From Fluviicola taffensis DSM 16823 (GTDB taxonomy: Bacteria; Bacteroidota; Bacteroidia; Flavobacteriales_D; Crocinitomicaceae), in contig NC_015321.1 of assembly GCF_000194605.1 (NCBI RefSeq), positions 4,278,001-4,342,000 of the forward strand: DNA of 64,000 bases, given 5' to 3'. Shown one piece after another: positions 42,327 through 49,843 of the stretch. The notes beneath the pieces are model-generated. The model saw only the letters and a list, made by a program, of their open reading frames with translations, did not search any database and was not told the DNA's origin. The first letter of the stretch is position 1; each line of letters starts with the position of its first letter. Made by a program: the position numbers and the translations under genes.

Positions 42327-43439
42327 CTATAGCTCATCGAACGGACTGCGAATGCTTTGTATTGATTTATTAGATACATGTGTGTAAATCTCAGTAGTCG
42401 TACTGCTTTTATGCCCCAATAATTCTTGAATGAAACGAATATCGGTACCGCTTTCTAATAAATGAGTTGCATAACTGTGGCGCAGCCAATGCAGTGTAAC
42501 ATCCTTTTTGATATTCGTTTTTGTTAATGCTCGTTTCAAAACCAATTGCAAACTTCGTTCGCCATATTTCTCACCAGGCTTTTCTCCTTCAAAAATCCAT
42601 TTTATAGGACGGTATATTTTGTAATATTCTCTCAATTGCTCTAATAATAGTTTGCTTAACGGAACTACTCTGTCCTTTTTCCCTTTTGCTTGATGGATAT
42701 GAATTAATAATCGGTCTGATAAAATATCTTTCGGTTGAAGGCTAAGTAATTCGCTGCGTCTTAATCCGCAAGCATAAATAACACTCAGCATCATTCGGTG
42801 CTTAAGATTCGTTGTAGCATACAACAGCTGCTTCACTTCTTGTTTACTCAAGACATTGGGTAAAGTCTTCGCTGATCGTGGTCGTTTTACCAATTCTGGA
42901 TCCAATTTTACACCTGCATGTACCTTGCAAAATAATTTCACGGCATTCAATACCTGATTTTGATACGATGCAGATAATTTTTTCGCAATAATATACTCGT
43001 TGTTAAACTGCGCCAAATCATCATTCGTTATCAGGTTTGTGGATTTAACTCCAACAAAACGCAAAAACACTCCTATACTTTCGCTATAGGTTTTAATGGT
43101 ACTTTCACTGTAACGGGTTCGTTGCATATAGGCAACAAATACAGCAATGGCTACTTTGCTTTCGGTATTCAAATCAGTAAGTTGACTGTCAATTTGTTGA
43201 AGTCTCAATTTCTCTTTTACTTCTTGAAGACCTTCTGCTTTTGGAAAGATCTCCACCACTTTTTCTACATGTTCTTCGGTAAAAGACACATACCAACAAC
43301 GATGCGTGGCACTCCAAAATACTGCTGGAAATTGATCCCTAATTTTTAGAACCAATTCCTTATTCCACATAAAATGAAATCCCAATTGTTGCTGACTTTT
43401 ATGTCTAAAAATAGATAGTCGGATAGTTGTTTCAAGCAT
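42327..43439 (-). CDS. Tyrosine recombinase with integron-integrase-like tail
   Basis: A 370-residue tyrosine recombinase. An N-terminal domain (1-70, FHFMWNKELVLKIRDQF, WSATHRCWYV) precedes a SAM-like core-binding domain (90-185) and the catalytic domain. Catalytic residues: R227 (GLRRSELLSL), K252 (AKGKKDR), H317 and R320 (HWLRHSYATHLL), H343 (LGHKSS), Y352 (TEIYTHV). The last residues, SIRSPFDEL, resemble the GVRSPLDAL-type tail of integron integrases. The extra IntI domain before the HxxR motif is absent. It lies at one end of the cassette array, reading toward it. Confidence 0.92.
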   Translation of the reverse strand: MLETTIRLSIFRHKSQQQLGFHFMWNKELVLKIRDQFPAVFWSATHRCWYVSFTEEHVEKVVEIFPKAEGLQEVKEKLRLQQIDSQLTDLNTESKVAIAVFVAYMQRTRYSESTIKTYSESIGVFLRFVGVKSTNLITNDDLAQFNNEYIIAKKLSASYQNQVLNAVKLFCKVHAGVKLDPELVKRPRSAKTLPNVLSKQEVKQLLYATTNLKHRMMLSVIYACGLRRSELLSLQPKDILSDRLLIHIHQAKGKKDRVVPLSKLLLEQLREYYKIYRPIKWIFEGEKPGEKYGERSLQLVLKRALTKTNIKKDVTLHWLRHSYATHLLESGTDIRFIQELLGHKSSTTTEIYTHVSNKSIQSIRSPFDEL

Positions 43440-43529
43440 AATTTCTGATTCAGCTTATTGAATATAAGAAAAAACAACACCTTTTACAAGCTAAAAAATC
43501 GACAGATTAGCACTTTTTACTTCAATTTC

Positions 43530-43615
43530 GACCCTGGATAGTAGCGGCATCCTCCAAGAGGTGCAACCGATTCGGAGATACAGCGAATAGCCAGTCCCGA
43601 TTTTTTTTATCGGGA
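43530..43615. ncRNA. Structured RNA candidate
   Basis: The sequence folds into a three-way junction: CCTGG (43533) pairs with CCAG (43591), GCATCCTC with GAGGTGC (hairpin, bulged T) and ATTCG with CGAAT (hairpin). A stem TCCCGAT/ATCGGGA (43595-43615) with a T-rich loop follows. This type of repeat is frequent in flavobacterial intergenic regions; it may belong to a known class such as Flavo-1, but I cannot confirm it. The strand is not settled. Confidence 0.4.
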
Positions 43616-43715
43616 TGGGCGCCACCCTCTTTTACAAATTTTCTTTCAACTAGAAACCTGAAGTTCGGGTCGGTCTACGGCTTTTACACGGTAACCGCCT
43701 CCGCCCTGGCGCAAA

Positions 43716-43743
43716 AAAAGGCGATTCAAAAGAATCGCCTTTT
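43716..43743 (-). terminator. Rho-independent terminator of the SIMPL gene
   Basis: AAGGCGATTC and GAATCGCCTT form a 10-bp perfect stem around AAAA, followed on the minus strand by seven T. It ends the SIMPL-domain gene at 43801. Confidence 0.85.
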
Positions 43744-43800
43744 CAACAAGTTTATGTTTCATTCACTCCGTGAATCGTTTATCGAAAGCGATGCTTTCTC

Positions 43801-44514
43801 TTATTCAATATACCAAACTACCGTTACTGCTTCCTGTAATTCTACAGCTTGTGGAGAAAAACTGAGATTCGCACCATCAGATGATTCAGCACTAGCATAC
43901 ATCCGCATGTCTGATTTATAATAAACTGATGACGGAGATTCACTTCCGAAAATGATTGCTTTTAGTGTTGTAACTTTTACTCCTGCAGCCGTTGATAAAT
44001 TCGTTGCTTTCTTGCGCGCATCTGCTACCGCTTTCCCTTGAAGATCTGCTTCCGTGTTCTCACGCAAAGAATCTGAAAGATAAAAACCGATGCTAAAATC
44101 TACCGGATCTTTTACTTCTGAAAAACGCGCCACGATTTTCTGCAACGTTGCTTGATCGTAAGCAAATTTCAATGTCAAATTCTGGGAAACCACATAACCG
44201 CTGTCTATTGGTCCATTTTGACGGTAAATTCTATTTTTTGATGCGGAAAAATTAGTTGTTTTCACATCTGTTTCCTTGAATCCCAAATCTTTCAGTATTT
44301 TCAGGTATTTCTGAGTTTGGTCACCAATTGCTTTAGTGGCATCAGCCATATTCATTTTTAGCGATGAAACATGAATATTGAGCTCCGTCATGTCAGGAAT
44401 AATGGAAACTTTGGCAGTTCCGTTTACCGTAACCGTTGGTTTTGAATTCTGTTGTTCTGTCTGGCCGAATACTGTTCCGGATACAAGCGCTAATACTAAA
44501 AGAAGCTTTTTCAT
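43801..44514 (-). CDS. SIMPL-domain (DUF541) exported protein
   Basis: A 237-residue protein with a signal peptide (LLLVLALVSGTVFGQ). SIMPL core: VTVNGTAKVSIIPDMTELNIHV, LKDLGFKETDVKTTNFSA, LTLKFAYDQATLQKIVARFSE and KAVADARKKATNLSTAAGVKV. SIMPL proteins are periplasmic and have been linked to oxidative stress and channel-like ring assembly. It is likely monocistronic with a clear terminator downstream. Confidence 0.92.
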   Translation of the reverse strand: MKKLLLVLALVSGTVFGQTEQQNSKPTVTVNGTAKVSIIPDMTELNIHVSSLKMNMADATKAIGDQTQKYLKILKDLGFKETDVKTTNFSASKNRIYRQNGPIDSGYVVSQNLTLKFAYDQATLQKIVARFSEVKDPVDFSIGFYLSDSLRENTEADLQGKAVADARKKATNLSTAAGVKVTTLKAIIFGSESPSSVYYKSDMRMYASAESSDGANLSFSPQAVELQEAVTVVWYIE

Positions 44515-44714
44515 GATTTCTAGTTATTTAATTTTTCTTCGTGTGTGGAATAGCAAGAGGTGTGCCAAATAATCTCCATTGATGGCTTAATTATTAAGTC
44601 TGATAACTTGGCAATTATAACCCATTGAGAGTTTGTTGATTACTTCAGGAATTTTTTTCAACGAGTCATATTGTACTAGTATTTTCTATTGGCAATTCCT
44701 TTCTTAAAGAGATA

Positions 44715-46142
44715 CTAATCTTTTCTAACAATCCGAATCACCTCCACCAAGGTATGATCAATGGTGTTATCAAGAGTCAAAGGGATCGGAAAATCGGGTT
44801 TGATTCCATATCCAAACTGGCCTTTGGTTGAGTTCGATTTTACGTGATACGCCGGAATATCGACCTTAATTCCTGAATGGGGTAAAACGAGTTTGTAGGT
44901 TAATATTCCATTGCATCCGAGTTCTGCACCTCCAGTTTCCTGTCCAAAAAATACGGCTCCATGTTCTCTCAAATGCGAAGAAACCAATGCAGCCTGAGAA
45001 AAGGTTATTCCGTTTGTAATCACATACAGCTTTCCGGTATGCGCATTTTTTTTCGGTCTGTATGTAAACGTTTCGGTGATTTGCCCTTCTGCTTTGTATT
45101 TACGCGGCTTAATCGCGAAAGCAAACTTTACCACCTTATCCCAACCACTAAATTTGACAAATTCGTTTTCTGTACGATCTTTTCTGGGTCTTTCGAAATT
45201 TAAGTTGACTTTTTCAGAGCTTAAATACGTCAAGAATCTATTTCCATGTCTAAAATCTCCTCCTGGATTCTCTCGTAAATCAAGAATCAGCTTTGAATTC
45301 GGGTGTTGTTTCAGATACTTGAATACTTGTTTGTAGTATTTTTTGTATTCTTTTTTATCTAAAAAACTGGTAATTTTTAAATACCCCAAATTGGCATTCG
45401 GATCAAAACGAAAGCTACTCCAACTAGTTTCAAAGATCATTTTTAGATTGTCAGGAATGCTTGGTTGTGAAATCCCTTTGGCTCTTTTACTCGTTGGTTG
45501 AACGGCAGTTTGTTTAACCTCGCCTTTACTGTTTTTAAACTCAATGACATATTCCTGGGGAATTCCTGAAAGAAACAGCATATAAATGCCAAATCTTCTT
45601 TCAATAAGGGCATTCCTGAAAATTGGTGTGAATCCATCGCCTGTCTCCATTTCCAATAACTGATCAATAATATCCTTCACTGGTCTATTATTAATTCGAA
45701 TCAGTTCATCATTCATTTGGAAATCAAGCGAATCATCAACCGTATTTGAAATATAGATTCGGCCTTCAATATGCTTTATTTCAAAAGGTATCTGATTGTT
45801 CAAACCTTTTACTGATGCAAACCAATGATCCGATGGTAAAGCCTGAGTATGCCCGCATTTAATCTGTTCAACCAGTTTTCTACATAAAAAGAGAAAGTCG
45901 ATTTCACTCAAGCTGTCAGTGATTAACCCTTTTTGGCTTTCATAAAATGCTGCCAAATCAACTTCTTTCACATAAAAGAAAGGAGCAGGATGATAATTAA
46001 TGAGGGAGGAATATAAAATGTTATAATCTTCGATCGTTTTCTCTTTGGAAAACATTTTTCCCTTGGCAAATGAGGTGTTTTGGGCAAGAACTGTTGCATT
46101 ATAAGATAATCCAACTAATAAAATAAATAGGACTCGTTTCAA
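44715..46142 (-). CDS. S41-family peptidase
   Basis: A 475-residue protein with a signal peptide (ILLVGLSYNATVLAQ). A PDZ-like segment (DFQMNDELIRINNRPVKDI) precedes the S41 catalytic domain: ANLGYLKITSFLDKKEY, KLILDLRENPGGDFRHG, and the nucleophile Ser in VITNGITFSQAALVSSHL. A Lys/Glu partner was not assigned. It acts outside the cytoplasm; the target is unknown. Confidence 0.88.
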   Translation of the reverse strand: MKRVLFILLVGLSYNATVLAQNTSFAKGKMFSKEKTIEDYNILYSSLINYHPAPFFYVKEVDLAAFYESQKGLITDSLSEIDFLFLCRKLVEQIKCGHTQALPSDHWFASVKGLNNQIPFEIKHIEGRIYISNTVDDSLDFQMNDELIRINNRPVKDIIDQLLEMETGDGFTPIFRNALIERRFGIYMLFLSGIPQEYVIEFKNSKGEVKQTAVQPTSKRAKGISQPSIPDNLKMIFETSWSSFRFDPNANLGYLKITSFLDKKEYKKYYKQVFKYLKQHPNSKLILDLRENPGGDFRHGNRFLTYLSSEKVNLNFERPRKDRTENEFVKFSGWDKVVKFAFAIKPRKYKAEGQITETFTYRPKKNAHTGKLYVITNGITFSQAALVSSHLREHGAVFFGQETGGAELGCNGILTYKLVLPHSGIKVDIPAYHVKSNSTKGQFGYGIKPDFPIPLTLDNTIDHTLVEVIRIVRKD

Positions 46143-46167
46143 GAATAGATCGCTTTTGTATAATTAT

Positions 46168-46542
46168 TTAAATTATTTTCAACTCCCACACCTCCAAATC
46201 ATCCTCTGGGTAATCCCCCAATTTATTCCAAATCTCCACACGGTCTATCAATCCATTTGTGAAATGAACGCTTGTTTCAGCTTCTATCTTCAAATCTTCG
46301 TTGATCAATTCAACTTTGGATAATTCAGGAGTTGATTCACCAAACGTTTCGTACAATTGAGCATCCGTTAACCAAAATTCTTTTGCTGCCTTTCTGTATT
46401 CAATGAAAATCAAAAGACCAGAATCCGTATGCTCGTATTCCACTTCTTCCAGATGCTCCAGTTGCTTGGTAATTTGCTCTTCGTATTTTTCACCTTTCAG
46501 TGTTGCGGTAATAATATCTAATGTGAGTTTTGACTCTATCAT
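46168..46542 (-). CDS. Hypothetical acidic protein
   Basis: A 124-residue acidic protein (EEQITKQLEHLEEVEYEH). No domain recognised and no signal peptide. It lies 25 bp after the S41 peptidase start, reading in the same direction. Coding character is good, function unknown. Confidence 0.7.
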   Translation of the reverse strand: MIESKLTLDIITATLKGEKYEEQITKQLEHLEEVEYEHTDSGLLIFIEYRKAAKEFWLTDAQLYETFGESTPELSKVELINEDLKIEAETSVHFTNGLIDRVEIWNKLGDYPEDDLEVWELKII

Positions 46543-46951
46543 GTTTTTTCGTTTGTGAGAACGCTACTTCTCTTCCATTTTACAGCAAAGATAGTCGGTT
46601 TGGTTAATGACGGTTAAAAGTTGTTCGAATGATTCTAGATTTAAAAAAAAGAAAGCTTTTTTCAAGTTGTTCCCAAAATTTATCCTGCATGAATTGAAGG
46701 CATTACTGATATATTCTTCTGCGAATATACCTGGTAACACATTTACAAACATGCTTTTCTAGGTGTTTACCAAAAAATTAATCAGTGACCAAATAAACTT
46801 TAAGATTAGCCGATCTCAAGTAGAAGAGCGGACTTTAGACTCCGCTCTTCAATTATGCCTTATAAGTATCAAATAGATTTTACGATTAAGATGTAACAGT
46901 AATTTTATCGAGAAAATAAAGTTAATTTCTAAATTTTAGTTTACTCACGTA
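46543..46951. other. Intergenic stretch with one hairpin
   Basis: About 400 bp without a convincing gene. A short frame of 62 codons at 46564-46752 on the minus strand has no family signature or clear start signal, so it is left out. A perfect 10-bp hairpin, GAAGAGCGGA/TCCGCTCTTC (46823-46850), has no T run. Confidence 0.5.
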
Positions 46952-47764
46952 TTATTCATAAATGATGTAAGAACAGAGTGGATTGTTTACATCTCTATGA
47001 ATTTTATAATTATTTATCCCAAGCACCTCTTTAAAAGCAAGTGTTTCTCCTGGGAAATTGTGAAAGTTCAATTCGTCAAACCCAATAATAGCTCCTTTTG
47101 TTAAATGAGGCAAAATAGCTTCCAAACAAGCCTTTGTAGGTTCATAAATATCAAAATCAAAATATGCAAATGCAATTATTGTTTCAGGGTTATCTTTTAA
47201 GTATTTTTTAATCGTAACAGAAGCATCTCCTTTAACCAATTCAAACTTTTTGATATGAGGAATCGGCGATTCAGATTCATGATATTTAAGAACTTGCTCT
47301 AAATATTCTTCGTAACCTTTTGTTGTTGAATATGCTCCCTTTTCAATAATCTTAGAATTACCATCCTTTTCATGAACACTTGGAAAACCTTCAAACGTAT
47401 CAAACCCAACAATTTTCCTGTTGTAATTATAAGGTTCATACATCCCCCGAAATGACTCAAAAAGAGCTAAATTATTCCCCCAATGAACACCAAATTCACA
47501 AACTATCCCATGTAAATTGACAATTTTTTTGTACATGTCATTCATCATTAGGATTCTAGACAAGACTTGTCTTTTCGCAAATAATCCAAGATTATTAAGA
47601 ATCTGTTCTTTGGGAATTGGGCATTGTTCATAGAGTTTAAAAAAATCTTCTCTTGTCTCACTCTCTTTTTTAGATGAACCGCTCATTACTTTAGAATCAC
47701 CCGTTTCAATTATTTCATGCCCCATTTTTTTTCTTTTATTTATTGTTAATTTTTTTGTTCGCAT
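46952..47764 (-). CDS. TylF/MycF-type methyltransferase
   Basis: A 270-residue protein. GIVCEFGVHWGNNLALFE is the SAM-binding motif, KIVGFDTFEGFPSVHE a typical TylF segment, then VKGDASVTIKKYLKDN, AFAYFDFDIYEPTKACLE and KGAIIGFDELNFHNFPGE. Members methylate sugars and macrolides; here the substrate is unknown. An alternative start is MGHEIIETGD at 47725, since the first 13 residues are very basic. Confidence 0.85.
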   Translation of the reverse strand: MRTKKLTINKRKKMGHEIIETGDSKVMSGSSKKESETREDFFKLYEQCPIPKEQILNNLGLFAKRQVLSRILMMNDMYKKIVNLHGIVCEFGVHWGNNLALFESFRGMYEPYNYNRKIVGFDTFEGFPSVHEKDGNSKIIEKGAYSTTKGYEEYLEQVLKYHESESPIPHIKKFELVKGDASVTIKKYLKDNPETIIAFAYFDFDIYEPTKACLEAILPHLTKGAIIGFDELNFHNFPGETLAFKEVLGINNYKIHRDVNNPLCSYIIYE

Positions 47765-47855
47765 TGAAGATTAGGCAAAGTCGCCTTTTGTTTTTCAAAT
47801 ATAATCGTTTTGGCGCTTTTTAGAAGGTTATTTTAAGACTAAGAACTGTCTAAAG

Positions 47856-47891
47856 CAAAAAAGCGATCTATCTGAAGATAAATCGCTTTTT
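47856..47891. terminator. Bidirectional terminator hairpin
   Basis: AAAAAGCGAT and ATCGCTTTTT enclose an inner ATCT/AGAT stem. Runs of T on both strands suit termination in either direction, between typA and the methyltransferase gene. Confidence 0.75.
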
Positions 47892-47915
47892 AAATTATTT
47901 AATTCTGTAATTATA

Positions 47916-47941
47916 AATTATCAAGAGTACTCTTGATAATT
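47916..47941. repeat. 26-bp perfect palindrome downstream of typA
   Basis: AATTATCAAGAGT is followed at once by its exact reverse complement. It lies 20 bp after the typA stop and could be a second terminator, a transcript end-protecting hairpin, or a binding site. Confidence 0.6.
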
Positions 47942-47961
47942 AAATCATGGATAATTGCTAA

Positions 47962-49758
47962 TTACTTACCAGCTCTTTTACGATCGCCTTCTTTCAAAAA
48001 GATTTTGCGGATACGTAAGTTTTCTGGAGTTACTTCAACATATTCATCTCCTTGGATGTACTCCAAACACTCTTCCAAGCTGAAGATTTTTGCTGGTGCC
48101 AAACGAACTTTTTCGTCAGCTCCCGATGAACGCATGTTAGACATTTTCTTTGTCTTCGTTACGTTCACACACAAATCTCCTGCACGTGAGTTTTCACCGA
48201 TTACTTGTCCTTCGTAGATATTCTCATTTGGATTAATGAAGAATTTACCACGATCTTGTAAGTTATTCAATGAGAATGGAATCGATGTTCCTTGCTCCAA
48301 TGAAATCATAGATCCATTTTGGCGTCCAGGAATATCTCCTTTGTATGGTTGGTATTCCAAGAAACGGTGAGTCATAATTGCTTCACCAGCAGTTTGTGTC
48401 AATAAGTAGTTACGTAAACCAATGATTCCACGTGATGGAATTTGGAATTGAATGATCATACGAGCTCCTTTCGGTTCCATATTTGTCATTTCACCTCTAC
48501 GTTTTGTAACTGCTTCAACAGCTGTTCCTGAAAACTCCTCTGGTAAATCGATTGTCAATTCTTCAATTGGCTCACATTTTTTACCGTCAATTTCTTTCAA
48601 AATTACTTGTGGCTGACCAACTTGTAATTCGTATCCTTCACGACGCATTGTTTCAATCAATACCGATAAATGCAATACACCACGACCAGCAACGATCCAT
48701 TTGTCTGCTTTATCCGTATCCGAAACACGCATTGCCAAGTTTTTCTCTAGTTCTTTTTGCAAACGCTCTTGGATATGACGAGAAGTTACCTTCTTACCTT
48801 CTTTTCCGAAGAACGGTGAATCATTGATAGAGAACAACATATTCATTGTAGGCTCATCAATTTTGATAGATGCCAATGGCTCTGGATTTTCAGCATCACA
48901 AATAACATCACCAATTTCGAATCCTTCAATTCCAGTTACCGCACAAATATCTCCAGCAACAACTGAATCTACTTTACGACGCTCTGTACCGTCAAAAACA
49001 AACAATTCTTTCACGCGGTGTTTCTCTTGAGTTCCATCGCGTTTTGCCAAAATAATTGGCTGATTTTCTTTTAAATCTCCACGGTGCAAACGACCAATAG
49101 CGATACGTCCAACGTAAGTAGAGAAATCTAAAGAAGTAATCAACATTTGCGTATTTCCTTCTTCAATAGGACGAGGTGGGAAATAATCCAAAATTTGATC
49201 TAATAAATCCGTGATATCAGTTTTAGGCTGTTTCCAGTCTGTAGACATCCATCCGTTTTTTGCAGAACCATAGATCGTTGGAAATTCCAACTGAGCTTCG
49301 TTTGCATCTAATTCAAACATTAAATCGAATACTTTTTCATGCACTTCATCTGGAGTACAATTGTCTTTGTCAACCTTGTTGATTACCAACAATGGTTTGA
49401 TCCCCATTGACAACGCTTTTCCTAAAACGAAACGTGTTTGTGGCATTGGACCTTCAAAAGCATCCACCAATAAACACACACCATCTGCCATGTTCAATAC
49501 ACGCTCTACCTCACCACCAAAATCGGCGTGACCTGGAGTGTCAATGATGTTAATCTTTGTTCCTTTGTACGAAACGGAAACGTTTTTAGATACGATGGTG
49601 ATACCACGTTCGCGCTCTAAATCGTTACTGTCCATGATCAAATCTCCTGTTGGACGATCACGTTCATTAATTACATTTCCTGCCTCAATCATTTTATCAA
49701 CCAATGTTGTCTTACCGTGGTCAACGTGTGCAATAATTGCGATGTTTCTAATTTCCAT
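47962..49758 (-). CDS. typA: Translational GTPase TypA/BipA
   Basis: A 598-residue GTPase of the EF-G-like group. G1 is AHVDHGKTTLVDK, G2 RERGIT, G3 DTPGHADFGGE, G4 INKVDKDN. The C-terminal domain includes LSVLIETMRREGYELQVGQP and PSRGIIGLRNYLL, diagnostic of TypA. It binds ribosomes in stress and low temperature. The start at MEIRNIAIIAHVD matches all family members; 19 upstream codons in frame are not conserved. Confidence 0.98.
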   Translation of the reverse strand: MEIRNIAIIAHVDHGKTTLVDKMIEAGNVINERDRPTGDLIMDSNDLERERGITIVSKNVSVSYKGTKINIIDTPGHADFGGEVERVLNMADGVCLLVDAFEGPMPQTRFVLGKALSMGIKPLLVINKVDKDNCTPDEVHEKVFDLMFELDANEAQLEFPTIYGSAKNGWMSTDWKQPKTDITDLLDQILDYFPPRPIEEGNTQMLITSLDFSTYVGRIAIGRLHRGDLKENQPIILAKRDGTQEKHRVKELFVFDGTERRKVDSVVAGDICAVTGIEGFEIGDVICDAENPEPLASIKIDEPTMNMLFSINDSPFFGKEGKKVTSRHIQERLQKELEKNLAMRVSDTDKADKWIVAGRGVLHLSVLIETMRREGYELQVGQPQVILKEIDGKKCEPIEELTIDLPEEFSGTAVEAVTKRRGEMTNMEPKGARMIIQFQIPSRGIIGLRNYLLTQTAGEAIMTHRFLEYQPYKGDIPGRQNGSMISLEQGTSIPFSLNNLQDRGKFFINPNENIYEGQVIGENSRAGDLCVNVTKTKKMSNMRSSGADEKVRLAPAKIFSLEECLEYIQGDEYVEVTPENLRIRKIFLKEGDRKRAGK

Positions 49759-49843
49759 ATTATTAATTATGAATGTTGAATTCAGAATGAAGAGAGAGAC
49801 TCCCCCTCTCATCATTCGTCATTCTTAATTCGACATTTATTTG

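Noticed and set aside
46564..46752. A 62-codon frame upstream of the acidic hypothetical gene
   Set aside because: No homology pattern, no promoter box and no coupling to neighbours; too weak to call.
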